Shown here piece after piece: positions 50,601 through 58,417 of a stretch of 64,000 bases of DNA (positions are counted from its first letter, which is position 1; each line of letters opens with the position of its first letter). The position numbers and the translations under genes were made by a program. This DNA is from Fusicatenibacter_A intestinipullorum. Lineage in GTDB: Bacteria; Bacillota; Negativicutes; Acidaminococcales; Acidaminococcaceae. The stretch covers positions 8,834 through 72,833 of the forward strand of contig DWZP01000028.1 of assembly GCA_019117495.1 (NCBI GenBank), in the 5' to 3' direction. The notes beneath the pieces were generated by a model. The model searched no databases. It had not been told where the DNA came from and saw only the letters and a list, made by a program, of their open reading frames with translations.

Positions 50601-51449
50601 TTTTTTCATGCCGATAACGGCAATGTCCATCAGGGTAACAGGGCGTTTGGTATCGGCGCCGTACACTTCGTCGCGTGCTTCCATATATTTGTCAAGGGCA
50701 GCCTGTACCGGCTGGGTGTAAAGCCCCGGCTCAATTTCCACATCTTCAATCTGCGTCATAAAAGTGGTATGGCGGCAGTGGTCAGACCAGTAAGTATCGA
50801 GCACTTTAATCTCGGTAATGGTCGGTTCACGGTGTTCTTCATTAAAATATTTCTGGCACCACAGCAAATCGTCAAGGCTCATGGCAAAGCCGTTGGCAGT
50901 GCGGTAAGCCTCCATTTCTTCTTTGGTAAAGGTTAAAAAGCCTTCCACGCTTTTAATTTTCTGCGGTTCTTCGCAGGCCTGCACCAAAGTCTGCGGTTTT
51001 TCCCAGGCAGCTTCGCGTGCTTCAATCGGGTTAATGCAGTAAGCCTTAATTTTAGCAAACTCATCATCACTGATTGTGCCGGACAAAATATAAACTTTGG
51101 CAGAAGATACCAGCGGGCGTTCTTTCTGCGTAATAAGCTGAATGCACTGAGCAGCAAAGTCTTCCCTCTGATTATACTGGCCCGGCAAAAATTCTACCGC
51201 AAAAGCGCGGCAGCCTGCAGGTACTTCCAGTTCTTCTTCAACGGTATCAACCGGCGGTTCGGAAAGCACCAGCGCTTTGGCTGCGGCAAATTCCTCATCC
51301 GTTACGCCCATAACGTCGTAGCGGTTAATAACACGGATGCCGGTTAAGCCTTTCATACCGAGGTTAGTTTGCAAATCAGCCAAAAGGCCTCTTGCTTCAA
51401 CGGCAAAAGCTTCTTTCTTTTCTACAAAAATGCGTCTGATTTCGTCCAT
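47679..51449 (-). CDS. purL: phosphoribosylformylglycinamidine synthase (large single-chain PurL)
   Basis: ATP- and glutamine-dependent conversion of FGAR to FGAM in purine synthesis. 1256 residues, the long form fusing the synthase halves with a class I glutaminase. Landmarks: DTYWSDHCRHTTFM (about 225), GRTGRDGCGGATGSSKEH, GGKDSMSGTF, and at the end the glutaminase with nucleophile Cys in LMLGICNGFQALVKLG and His/Glu in VAVSHGEGRFY. ATG 51449 chosen with AGGGAGG 8 nt upstream; TTG 51470 is rejected. The GNAT gene ends 24 bp upstream, so they are likely co-transcribed. No other pur gene is in the window. Confidence 0.96.
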   Translation of the reverse strand: MDEIRRIFVEKKEAFAVEARGLLADLQTNLGMKGLTGIRVINRYDVMGVTDEEFAAAKALVLSEPPVDTVEEELEVPAGCRAFAVEFLPGQYNQREDFAAQCIQLITQKERPLVSSAKVYILSGTISDDEFAKIKAYCINPIEAREAAWEKPQTLVQACEEPQKIKSVEGFLTFTKEEMEAYRTANGFAMSLDDLLWCQKYFNEEHREPTITEIKVLDTYWSDHCRHTTFMTQIEDVEIEPGLYTQPVQAALDKYMEARDEVYGADTKRPVTLMDIAVIGMKKLRAEGKLDDLDESEEINACTIVVPIEVDGKTEEWLLLFKNETHNHPTEIEPFGGAATCLGGAIRDPLSGRAYVYQAMRVTGAADPRVPVEDTLPGKLPQRKITIGAAAGYSSYGNQIGLATGHVQEYYHDKFVAKRMEVGAVVGAVPRNLVKREVPEPGDLLVLLGGRTGRDGCGGATGSSKEHTVDSLASCGAEVQKGNPPTERKIQRLFRNPEVTPMIKRCNDYGAGGVSVANGELADGLVIDLDKVPKKYEGLDGTELAISESQERMALVIAPENIKKFIAFADEENLEATVIGQVSDNRRLVMYWRGDKIVDLSRDFLNTNGVAQHADVKVCNVEGECVFDKLPAEVAAADGLKNAWLANLGRLNVCSQKGLSERFDSTIGRGTVLMPFGGKRQLTPSEGMVGRLPVLHGKTTAASVMACGYNPEVACWSPFHGALYAVVESVTRAVVLGADPAKLRLTCQEYFPKLHNTELWGQPFAALLGAFTALDALELPAIGGKDSMSGTFMDKTVPPTLVSFAVDVIDGDKAVSAEFKNAGSKVVFLSCPRETTEVPDFGALKANLTAVHKAILAGKITAAAAVKEGGIAALVTTMCLGNSLGFEFIKPYNDTDGLFTLQPGGMVLELAEGTEPEDLFEGLDYMLLGHTSEKQVIAINDDVIPMGEAEQAYSTPLEGIFPSKTDEKDDKDIDMQLYKAELPLTAPVTIARPRVFIPVFPGINCEYDSARAFEDAGAVAETFIVRNLTPQAVEESVAKMVEMIDNAQIVMLPGGFSAGDEPDGSGKFIATMLRNPRIKEAIERLLNDRDGLMLGICNGFQALVKLGLVPYGEIREMSAGSPTLTFNNIGRHVSQIVNTRVVSNKSPWFSAVEPGEIHSVAVSHGEGRFYAPEETIKALFANGQVATQYVDENGKPTMAMPYNPNGSLYAIEGITSPDGRILGKMGHTERFVPGLFKNISGNKDQKIFISGVNYFK

Positions 51450-51473
51450 TAAATCAGCCTCCCTGCTCAATTT

Positions 51474-52652
51474 TCAATAGTACTCGTTAATATAATTACG
51501 GCATTTGGTAAACAACGCCTGCAAAAAACCGCTTTTGCGCGGATTATGAACTTTAATTTTTCCGGCACGCACCAGTTCTTCAAAGCTGAAAGTACCGAAA
51601 TACAGCTGCGTAAAGGCTGCGCTGTCCATTGTAATTTCTTCGTTTTCAATGGTGCTGGCCTGAGTTAACGCGCCGTTTTGGGCAGTTATTTTTAAAAGCC
51701 CGTTATTCAGCGGCAAAAATTTGTCGGTAATTAAAAGCACCGCTTCGCCGCTCACATTCTGCGGCACCGGCAAAAGCTCCAGCGCTTTGCGGATATTAAT
51801 GCAGCGCGCCATCATAAACGGTTTTAAACTGCCGCTGTATGTACTTCCGGCAAAATCAAGATACGCCAGGTTGCCGGGTTCTGCCAGCCACTCAAAATTA
51901 GCGGCATCGCTTAAATGCCCGGCTGCATAACGCAGAAGCGCCATTTGAGCCTCATGGCTGAGCGTAAGCAGCTCCTGCACTTTAAAAGTGCCTGCATCAA
52001 GCGAATACAACATATAACCGGCAGGGCTGGCATCTTCAAAAGCTATGGCAAGCATTACTTTTTCGGCTTTGTAGCCGTTTAAAAGCTCCTGCCATTTTGC
52101 CCTGCCGCGCACTGCCATGCCGTTTAACTCCTGCCCGCAGGCTTCGTAAACAGCGGCAAGTTCATCCAAGCCCTCTGTAATATCTGCACAGCGGGTTATT
52201 TTTATATTATGCACCGGCGGCAGTTTTTTCAATTCTGCCAGCGGCATTTGGTAATAATGGCGGTAATAGCAGTAATCAAAGCCATAGGGCTTATAAATTG
52301 CCGGGTTAATGGGCATTAAAAGCGCAAAAGCCGCTCCCTGCGCGCGCAGAACGGTAAACGCCGTTTCCAGCAGCGGGCGCGTAAGATGCTGCCCGCGGTA
52401 TTCCGGCGCAGTTGCCACGCCTACAATATACGGCAGGCGCAGTGTTTGCCCGCGCAGCGTAATTGCATACGGGTTCAAATGCAGCATGCACGCTAATTTA
52501 TCGCCGTCAAACCCGCCTATAACGCTGTTTTGCTTTAAACAGTACTCGCTAAAATACCATTCGTAAAACGGGTCGCCCTTTTTTTCAAAGCAGTAATCCC
52601 ATAATTCTGCCGCCTGCGGCAAAAAAGCAGAGTTTAAAAGCCTGAAATCCAT
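51474..52652 (-). CDS. GNAT acetyltransferase, Eis-like with C-terminal sterol-carrier-like domain
   Basis: 392 residues. N-terminal acetyl-CoA domain with YIVGVATAPEYRGQHLTRPL (motif A) near residue 80. A second GNAT-like fold and a C-terminal SCP2-like part (ITMDSAAFTQLYFGTFSFEE) give the three-part Eis layout. Eis proteins acetylate varied amines; the substrate here is unknown. Lies 11 bp after the DUF2156 gene and just before purL. Confidence 0.82.
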   Translation of the reverse strand: MDFRLLNSAFLPQAAELWDYCFEKKGDPFYEWYFSEYCLKQNSVIGGFDGDKLACMLHLNPYAITLRGQTLRLPYIVGVATAPEYRGQHLTRPLLETAFTVLRAQGAAFALLMPINPAIYKPYGFDYCYYRHYYQMPLAELKKLPPVHNIKITRCADITEGLDELAAVYEACGQELNGMAVRGRAKWQELLNGYKAEKVMLAIAFEDASPAGYMLYSLDAGTFKVQELLTLSHEAQMALLRYAAGHLSDAANFEWLAEPGNLAYLDFAGSTYSGSLKPFMMARCINIRKALELLPVPQNVSGEAVLLITDKFLPLNNGLLKITAQNGALTQASTIENEEITMDSAAFTQLYFGTFSFEELVRAGKIKVHNPRKSGFLQALFTKCRNYINEYY

Positions 52653-52663
52653 ACAAACCTCTG

Positions 52664-53548
52664 TTATTTAAAAATAGTGGAATATTTTTTTACCATAAAT
52701 TCCGGTTTATACGATTCTTTTGCCATGCGCAGGCCTTCATGCCCCATATCTTCCTCGCGGTTAAGATAGGTAACGTCGCCCCACGCATTTTTGGCAAAAT
52801 CACGGTTAATAACGGCATAAAGCCCGCGTATTTCCGGATTGGCCTTTTCTACATGCAAAACGGCAGTATCGTCATTAATTTTTTCGCCAAAACTGAAGGC
52901 TTCAACCTTGCCGTCAATGCGGATAACGCCGCCGCGCAGCTTTAAGGCTTCAAAATTATCAAGCGCTTCGTGAATAGCGCATTTTTCGCATACCAGCGAA
53001 GGGTCGTCCGACATGCGGCGCTCGCACCACATATCGCCAAAAGCAAGGCATTCTTCAATATTGCTTCTGTTCATTTCTTCGTAAACATAATCTGGATGCT
53101 CTTTTACAAAAGCATTGCAGTGGTTCTTTTTACCGTGGTATTTGCGCCCGGCAAGCGTGGCCAGGTTCTGCTGCAAATACACGTAGTCCCAGTTATCACG
53201 GTCATCGGTAATTTCCAAATCAGGGAACGCTTTTAACAGCCTTTCCCTGCCGTCATCATAAATGCCGTGTATTTCAAACGGTTTGCCGTTATGGTATTCT
53301 TTAATTTCTTTCATTAATAAAGGCAAATCTTCGTCTTTGCCGCCAAACGGCTGTAAAAAGAAGTCAACATCATTTCTTTTTACTTTCAGCACTAAAAAGC
53401 CGTGCGCTTCAGTCCAAAAAATATCATAGCAGGTCTGCCACATAAACAAATTGCCGAAAGCACATTCAGAGCCGCGGTAATAAGGGCGCGACATATAGCT
53501 TTCAAACAATGCCTTATCGGCAACCGAAATTTCTTTAAGTTCTAAAAT
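52664..53548 (-). CDS. DUF2156 (phosphatidylglycerol lysyltransferase-like) protein, apparent AUU start
   Basis: 294 residues if read from ATT at 53548-53546. Double-GNAT-like fold of the DUF2156/LPG synthase C-terminal kind, with no membrane part, so it is a soluble relative. Conserved LFMWQTCYDIFWTE and LDNFEALKLRGGVIRIDGKV then EAFSFGEKIN. From the ATT the N-terminus reads (M)LELKEISVADKALFESYMSR, the expected beginning for this family, and GGGGGT lies 7 nt upstream. No ATG, GTG or TTG exists upstream in frame before two stops. The first common start, TTG 53509, would cut 13 conserved residues. Co-transcribed with the GNAT gene. Confidence 0.72.
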   Translation of the reverse strand: MLELKEISVADKALFESYMSRPYYRGSECAFGNLFMWQTCYDIFWTEAHGFLVLKVKRNDVDFFLQPFGGKDEDLPLLMKEIKEYHNGKPFEIHGIYDDGRERLLKAFPDLEITDDRDNWDYVYLQQNLATLAGRKYHGKKNHCNAFVKEHPDYVYEEMNRSNIEECLAFGDMWCERRMSDDPSLVCEKCAIHEALDNFEALKLRGGVIRIDGKVEAFSFGEKINDDTAVLHVEKANPEIRGLYAVINRDFAKNAWGDVTYLNREEDMGHEGLRMAKESYKPEFMVKKYSTIFK

Positions 53549-53648
53549 AAAATGACCCCCAATTTCTTCTTATTAAATTATTATACCATATTGAGTGAAA
53601 CTTTCTCAAAGTTTCTGTCACATTATTTATAAAATTCGCTGAAATAAA

Positions 53649-53677
53649 CAAAAAACCTGCCGCATTTTTACGGCAGG
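53649..53677 (-). terminator. terminator of the zinc-ribbon gene
   Basis: On the minus strand CCTGCCG...CGGCAGG (53656-53677, 8-nt loop) followed by TTTTTTG. Confidence 0.85.
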
Positions 53678-53690
53678 CTGTATTTGTTTA

Positions 53691-53981
53691 TTATTTTCTG
53701 TGATGTGCGTTGTAGCAGTCACGGCAGTAAACCGGACGGTCTTCGGAAGGTTTGAACGGAACTTCGGTTTCTTTGCCGCATTCAGCGCAAACCGCCGGAT
53801 ACATCTGGCGTTCCGGACGCTCGCTTACAATGCCAAGACGCTGTTTGCGTGCCTGACGGCATGCAGGGCAGCGGCCAGGTTCGTTGGTAAAGCCTTTGGA
53901 TTCATAAAATTCCTGTTCGGAAGCGGAAAAAACAAATTCTTTGCCACATTCCTTGCATACTAAAGTTTTGTCTTCTTTCAT
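53691..53981 (-). CDS. zinc-ribbon protein (zf-trcl type)
   Basis: 96 residues with two four-cysteine sites: CKECGKEFVFSASEQEFYES with CPACRQARKQ, and CAECGKETEVPFKPSEDRPV with CRDC. The second motif (CxxC...VPFxP..RPVYCxxC) is typical of a widespread small protein often annotated zinc-binding. Function unknown. It has a promoter at 54114-54142 and a 126-nt leader with a possible 20-codon reading frame. Confidence 0.85.
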   Translation of the reverse strand: MKEDKTLVCKECGKEFVFSASEQEFYESKGFTNEPGRCPACRQARKQRLGIVSERPERQMYPAVCAECGKETEVPFKPSEDRPVYCRDCYNAHHRK

Positions 53982-54000
53982 TGCTTATCAGCTCCTTACA

Positions 54001-54063
54001 TTAATCATACCCCATGAGGACTTCATAGATTTGCCACGGCTTCGATAAAAATGCAAGCAGCAT
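54001..54063 (-). CDS. possible 20-residue leader peptide
   Basis: ATG at 54063 reads MLLAFLSKPWQIYEVLMGYD and stops at 54001, 19 bp before the zinc-ribbon start. Residue composition is protein-like (KPWQIYEVL), but no ribosome site is visible upstream. Reported as weak. Confidence 0.25.
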   Translation of the reverse strand: MLLAFLSKPWQIYEVLMGYD

Positions 54064-54113
54064 TAAAAAGAAGATATGAACCCTATATGAACCGGCTGAG
54101 ATATACTATTTAA

Positions 54114-54142
54114 AGTATATCTTTTTAAAATACAAATGTCAA
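54114..54142 (-). promoter_or_regulatory. promoter of the zinc-ribbon gene
   Basis: On the minus strand consensus TTGACA (54142-54137), a 17-bp spacer and TATACT (54119-54114). An overlapping inverted repeat AGATATACT/AGTATATCT (54099-54122) could be an operator. Confidence 0.7.
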
Positions 54143-54179
54143 TATATCATGGCTGTTTTTTACATTATTCTAATAAAAT

Positions 54180-54788
54180 TTAACGCAAATAATATGTTTC
54201 ATTTGTACATTCAAGTACAGTATTGTAGCCGCGCCATTTTGCCAGTGTGGTTGTACTGCAGTTGCCAACGCTGAAATTCCATATTTTGTTTAAGTCCACG
54301 CCCAAAAACAGGCACAGCAGCACGCGGATAATGCCGCCGTGCGAAACAACAGCAATATCTTTTTCGTCCATTTCCGCAAGGCAGCGTTTAAAAAACGGCT
54401 CTACGCGTGCGGCAACATCCGTAAAATTCTCGCCGCCCGGCACATGGCACAGCGCCGGATTTTTAAAAAATTCGTCAATCTGCCCAAGGCCGGCATCATT
54501 AATCTGGTTATAGGTAAGCCCTTCCCACTCGCCAAAAGCAATTTCCTTAATATCTTCAACCGGCTGCACCTCAAGCCCGTGTACAGCCGCCAGCGGTGCC
54601 GCCGTCTGCCGTGCGCGCGTTAAACTGCTGCTGTATACGGCATCAAGGCGGATAGTTTTAAAATGCTCTGCCAATAGTTCAGCCTGCGCCAGTCCTTTTT
54701 CGTTCAGTTCAATATCGGTTTGCCCCTGAAAGCGGAAACTTTTGTTGGAATCGGTTTCCCCATGCCTGATTAAATATAGCCTGCCCAT
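54180..54788 (-). CDS. cobC: histidine phosphatase, probable alpha-ribazole phosphatase
   Basis: 202 residues with the phosphohistidine signature YLIRHGETDSN at residue 4 and the second His in AVVSHGGIIRVLL. By context it removes phosphate from alpha-ribazole phosphate or from the cobamide phosphate in lower-ligand assembly. Its ATG overlaps the stop of the second cobT-like gene (TAATG). Last gene of the riboswitch-controlled operon. Phosphoglycerate mutase-like activity is the generic alternative. Confidence 0.85.
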   Translation of the reverse strand: MGRLYLIRHGETDSNKSFRFQGQTDIELNEKGLAQAELLAEHFKTIRLDAVYSSSLTRARQTAAPLAAVHGLEVQPVEDIKEIAFGEWEGLTYNQINDAGLGQIDEFFKNPALCHVPGGENFTDVAARVEPFFKRCLAEMDEKDIAVVSHGGIIRVLLCLFLGVDLNKIWNFSVGNCSTTTLAKWRGYNTVLECTNETYYLR

Positions 54789-55648
54789 TATTTTGCCCCC
54801 TGTTTGCCTGCCTTAATTTCTTCTGCGTGCGAAAATTCTTTTACCTCAACATGTACGCCTGCTTCGGCAAAAGTTTCCATTTCCTTATAAGCCTTAATAC
54901 CTGCGTCCAAAAGGCTGAGCGCAAGTATTGCACCTTCGCCGCGGCATATTTTAATATCAAGCCTCAGCGGCGCGGAAAGCCCCAATTTTTGCAGCAGTTC
55001 TTCCATGCCCGATTCTGCGGATACATGCCCGGCAAAAACGTAATCTGCCGCAGCAGCATTATATTTTACCGCCGCAAGTGCTGCAAGGCACGTTGCTGCG
55101 CCGTCAAGCATTACCGGCACTTTTAAAGCTGCAGCCTGCAAAACAGCACCTGCCATAGCAGCAATGTTTCTGCTGCCAAGCTGATTTAAAAAATCATAAC
55201 CGCCGGCTTCAAAATTTTCTGCACTATATTGCTGCACGCTGCTGTCAACGCAGCCAAGTGCCAGCACCTGCTGGCCGCCGTTTGTGCCTATTGCTTCTTT
55301 TGCCAGAAGCGCACCTTCAAGCATTGCTTCTTCAATGCTTTCAGACGTTACCAAAAAGGTCTGGCTTTTAACGCCGGAATTTTCCGCAAGCACGCAGGCA
55401 GATTTCGTGCCCTGCATATATTCTGCCGCTGCAACGGCGTCATCAGTCCAGAAAAGCACTGTTTTACAAGGATAATTTACATCATTTTTATCTGCGCTGC
55501 CGTAAATCGCCGCATAGCGCGTAGCCATTTCTTCAAGTTTTGCCAGTGAACCGACCGGTTTAATTAAATTATCAAAACGCTCCTGCGCTTTTGCCGCTAT
55601 CGTTTTATCAATAGGCTGCACCGTGCCAGCCAAAACATCAATTTCCAT
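54788..55648 (-). CDS. short CobT-family paralogue (ArsA/ArsB-like subunit candidate)
   Basis: 286 residues, about 60 shorter than CobT. It keeps the N-terminal loop LIKPVGSLAKLEEMATRYAA, which is degenerate in the long copy at 56439-57467, and the late blocks DYVFAGHVSAESGMEELLQK and RGEGAILALSLLDAG (with the Glu of the catalytic GEG motif). It lacks recognisable counterparts of the DHG-VSAYPQEVT and EMGIGNTT motifs. The two proteins thus look complementary. In Sporomusa and Veillonella, two CobT-like subunits (ArsA, ArsB) together activate phenolic bases; this is the likely parallel, inferred from motif reading and shared operon. Confidence 0.75.
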   Translation of the reverse strand: MEIDVLAGTVQPIDKTIAAKAQERFDNLIKPVGSLAKLEEMATRYAAIYGSADKNDVNYPCKTVLFWTDDAVAAAEYMQGTKSACVLAENSGVKSQTFLVTSESIEEAMLEGALLAKEAIGTNGGQQVLALGCVDSSVQQYSAENFEAGGYDFLNQLGSRNIAAMAGAVLQAAALKVPVMLDGAATCLAALAAVKYNAAAADYVFAGHVSAESGMEELLQKLGLSAPLRLDIKICRGEGAILALSLLDAGIKAYKEMETFAEAGVHVEVKEFSHAEEIKAGKQGAK

Positions 55649-55660
55649 TTTGCACCATCC

Positions 55661-56446
55661 TTAAAACAAACTAAATATGCTGTGGTAAGTATAAAAGCCA
55701 AGCACCAAAAAGCGTCCGCCAATTATCAGCGTAAGCAGGTACAGCACGTTGCCGCATTCCGTCAGCGCGCCGTAGGTATCGCCCGTCAGCCCGCCCAGCT
55801 GGCTTTGCAAAAATTTGGCAATGCCAAACACCAGCACAAAAGTAACTGCCATCACCAGCAGGTAATGCACGCCGCACAGCGCCGTTATGCCAATGCCAAG
55901 CGCCAGCGCGATAACCGTGTAGCTTTTTTTAGCGTACATGGTAAACATATGCCCAATACCGGTTTTGCGCGCGTAGGGAAAGTTGACGATAAAAATTACC
56001 ATAAAAGTGCGCGTTGCCACGCTCATGGCAATCAGCGCCGGCGTCAAGAGCTGTGGGTAAATGGCAAGGTACGCCGATACTTTCAGTAAAATAAGCACTA
56101 TTACAGCAAGCACGGCGTTGGAGCCAACGTGGCTGTCCTTCATAATTTCCAACATGCGCTCGCGGCTGCGCGCCGAAAAAACGCCGTCGGAAGTATCCAT
56201 AAAACCGTCGTACATCAGCCCGCCGGTAATAATAATTTCCGCTAAAATCAAAAGCGCGGCACGCATAAAATCAGGCGCGGCAACCATTACCAAAGCGTAA
56301 TTAACAGCACCCAAAAACACGCCGATAACCAGCCCCACCAACGGAAAATACGGCACACTGCGCGAAAAATCCTCGTCACGCCAATCCGTGCGGTGGCTAA
56401 AACGAATGCGCGTTAAAAATTCCAGGCAGGTAATAAAATCACGCAT
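55661..56446 (-). CDS. cobS: adenosylcobinamide-GDP ribazoletransferase
   Basis: Cobamide synthase of the inner membrane that joins the activated lower ligand to adenosylcobinamide-GDP. 261 residues, 6-7 membrane segments, with the Mg-binding block DGFMDTSDGVFSARSRERML and DSHVGSNAVLA. ATG 56446 follows AGGTGA; GTG 56455 is the alternative. Overlaps the long cobT stop by 8 bp and is followed by the short paralogue. Confidence 0.93.
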   Translation of the reverse strand: MRDFITCLEFLTRIRFSHRTDWRDEDFSRSVPYFPLVGLVIGVFLGAVNYALVMVAAPDFMRAALLILAEIIITGGLMYDGFMDTSDGVFSARSRERMLEIMKDSHVGSNAVLAVIVLILLKVSAYLAIYPQLLTPALIAMSVATRTFMVIFIVNFPYARKTGIGHMFTMYAKKSYTVIALALGIGITALCGVHYLLVMAVTFVLVFGIAKFLQSQLGGLTGDTYGALTECGNVLYLLTLIIGGRFLVLGFYTYHSIFSLF

Positions 56447-57467
56447 TATGCTCACCTGCGGTTAAGTTTTTGTATAAATCAAGCGCCGACTGCAAAACTA
56501 CAATGGCCAGCGAAGCGCCCGTGCCTTCGCCGAGGCGCATGCCTGCATCGACAATCGGTTTTAAATTTAAAATTTCCAGCATTTTGGCGTGAGAAATTTC
56601 CGCCGATAAATGCGAGCAGAACATATAATCCGCGCAGGCAGGCTCAATGCCGTAAGCAAGCAGCGCCGCAGCCGTTGCGTTCACGCCGTCAACCATGGTC
56701 GGTACGCGGCGGCGTGCGCCTTCAATAATCATACCGGCAAGCCCTGCGTGGTCATAACCGCCAACTTTACATAAAATGTCCATTGCATTGCCCAGCTCTG
56801 GCTTGTTTACTGCCAAACCATCCGCAACAACCTGGCGTTTAACCTTCATGCGTTCATCGTTAATGCCGGTGCCGCGCCCAACGGTCAGCTCCGGCGCAAG
56901 GCCTGTAAATGCCGATACGATAGCAGCGGTGGAAGTTGTGTTGCCGATGCCCATTTCTGCCGTTACAAGCATATTGTAGCCTTTATCAATGCACTCACCG
57001 GCAACTTTCATGCCGCGCTCCAATGCCATTTCGGCCTGCTCGCGCGTCATGGCAGGGCCTTTGGTAAAATCTTCCGTGCCCCAGGCAACCTTTTCATTGC
57101 GCACCTTCGGCAAATGGCTCAAATCAAAAGTTGTGCCCATGTCAACAACAAACACATCCGCACCGGCGTGGCGCGCCATTACGTTGGCACCGGCAGTGCC
57201 GCGCATATAGCCGTTAATCATCTGCATGGTAACTTCCTGCGGATAAGCGCTGACGCCGTATTTGGCAATGCCGTGGTCGCCGCACATTAAAAGCATGGCG
57301 CTTTTTATTTTGCCTTCAAAATCAGGCGTACCGCAAATAGCGGCATATTTTTCAACCATTTTTTCAACTTTGCCAAGCTGATACGGAACCTCGTCCACAG
57401 CCTGCCAGTTTTTATGCACAATTTCTGCCGCTTCCTTGTTCAGCGGCGGAACTATAATATCCTGCAT
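56439..57467 (-). CDS. cobT: nicotinate-nucleotide:base phosphoribosyltransferase CobT (long subunit)
   Basis: Activates the cobamide lower-ligand base to its riboside phosphate using nicotinate mononucleotide. 342 residues: LMCGDHGIAKYGVSAYPQEV, EMGIGNTTSTAAIVSA, DYMFCSHLSAEISHAKMLEI and the catalytic Glu in GMRLGEGTGASLAI are intact. The usual N-terminal PPGSLG loop is replaced by EVPYQLGKVEKM, but the short paralogue at 54788 has such a loop. ATG 57467 chosen because GAGGAGG precedes it; ATG 57482 lies within cobU. Confidence 0.92.
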   Translation of the reverse strand: MQDIIVPPLNKEAAEIVHKNWQAVDEVPYQLGKVEKMVEKYAAICGTPDFEGKIKSAMLLMCGDHGIAKYGVSAYPQEVTMQMINGYMRGTAGANVMARHAGADVFVVDMGTTFDLSHLPKVRNEKVAWGTEDFTKGPAMTREQAEMALERGMKVAGECIDKGYNMLVTAEMGIGNTTSTAAIVSAFTGLAPELTVGRGTGINDERMKVKRQVVADGLAVNKPELGNAMDILCKVGGYDHAGLAGMIIEGARRRVPTMVDGVNATAAALLAYGIEPACADYMFCSHLSAEISHAKMLEILNLKPIVDAGMRLGEGTGASLAIVVLQSALDLYKNLTAGEHNA

Positions 57468-57468
57468 T

Positions 57469-58044
57469 TTATTCCTCCTCAAATTTAAACGCCAGTTTCT
57501 TCATATCAACTGCCTGTCCTGCCACGCAGTAAAATACGCTTTCAGCGGCATCCGCCACCTGCTGGTTCACCCAGCCTGCAATATCACGGTATTCACGTGC
57601 CATGGCATTTTCCGGCACAATGCCCGCGCCAACTTCGTTTGTTACAAACACCGTAATTTTGCCGCCTGCTTCGGCAGCTTCAATCAGTTTGGCAATTTCT
57701 GCCTTAACAACCTGCGCTTTTTCTTCCGTTGTGCCCTGCGGTGCGTTTTTTCCGTACAATAAATTACTCATGTAAAGCGTAAGGCAGTCAAACAGCACTG
57801 CATCAGCTTCCTGCGCAGCTTCGCACAAAACCTCGTGCGCATTATAGGGGGCTTCAAAATTTATCCAGCGCGTCCGGGGGCGGCGCGCTTTATGCAAACG
57901 TACACGTTCAGCCATTTCTTCGTCCAGAATTTCAGCGGTAGCAATGTAAGCGCATTTTGCGCCGTAATGCAGCACATATTTTTCGGCAAATTCGCTTTTG
58001 CCGCTGCGTGCCCCGCCCGTTACCAAAATAATTTTAGCCGGCAT
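57469..58044 (-). CDS. cobU: adenosylcobinamide kinase/adenosylcobinamide-phosphate guanylyltransferase
   Basis: Bifunctional enzyme that phosphorylates adenosylcobinamide and adds GMP. 191 residues with the P-loop ILVTGGARSGKSEFAEKYV and VFVTNEVGAGIVPENAMARE followed by YRDIAGWVNQ. ATG 58044 follows AAAGGAG; a longer reading to 58116 would run through the riboswitch terminator and is rejected. First gene of cobU-cobT-cobS-cobT2-cobC. Confidence 0.94.
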   Translation of the reverse strand: MPAKIILVTGGARSGKSEFAEKYVLHYGAKCAYIATAEILDEEMAERVRLHKARRPRTRWINFEAPYNAHEVLCEAAQEADAVLFDCLTLYMSNLLYGKNAPQGTTEEKAQVVKAEIAKLIEAAEAGGKITVFVTNEVGAGIVPENAMAREYRDIAGWVNQQVADAAESVFYCVAGQAVDMKKLAFKFEEE

Positions 58045-58065
58045 ACAAAAACTCCTTTCTATAAA

Positions 58066-58094
58066 CAAAAAATCCCCTTTATAACAAAGAGGAT
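58066..58094 (-). terminator. riboswitch-linked attenuator terminator
   Basis: On the minus strand ATCCTCTTT-GTTAT-AAAGGGGAT (58094-58072, one G-T pair) followed by TTTTTTG, between the aptamer and cobU. Expected to form when cobalamin is bound. Confidence 0.75.
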
Positions 58095-58140
58095 ATACTT
58101 CAAAAACGATATGCAAATACCCGCCTATCCCCCGTAGGCT

Positions 58141-58318
58141 GTGATACTCGTAACAGGCAGGTCTCCTGGCTCAGGTTCATCGCCGTGCTGCGCCTTCCCA
58201 AAGCATTGCTTCAGTGACATTTTGCAGACAGCTCGCCATTACAGTAGCGGGACTGCGCCGGATTCGCACCGGCTTCCCTATTAAGATTGCGGGGTTAACC
58301 GCCTCACCTGTTGATTTT
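58141..58318 (-). promoter_or_regulatory. cobalamin (B12) riboswitch
   Basis: On the minus strand the aptamer begins near AACAGGTGAGGCGGTTAACC. It has the core GGGAAGCCGGTGCGAATCCG, GCGCAGTCCCGCTACTGTAA and the B12 box GAGCCAGGAGACCTGCCTGT. It sits upstream of cobU with a terminator as expression platform; TATAAT at 58333-58328 is the likely -10. Confidence 0.96.
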
Positions 58319-58370
58319 TTCCGTTAAATTATATTCTATGCATTTCAAAAAAATCCTGCTTATGCAGATA

Positions 58371-58401
58371 AAAAATTAACGGCAGCCGTTAAGCCGCCGT
58401 T
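58371..58401 (-). terminator. terminator of the aldolase gene
   Basis: On the minus strand AACGGC...GCCGTT (58401-58396 with 58383-58378) with inner pairing, followed by AATTTTTTATC. Confidence 0.65.
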
Positions 58402-58417
58402 TAAACGCTTTGTAAAT

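Noticed and set aside
58045..58116. 24-residue N-terminal extension of CobU
   Set aside because: It would be encoded by the riboswitch terminator hairpin; ATG 58044 has AAAGGAG.
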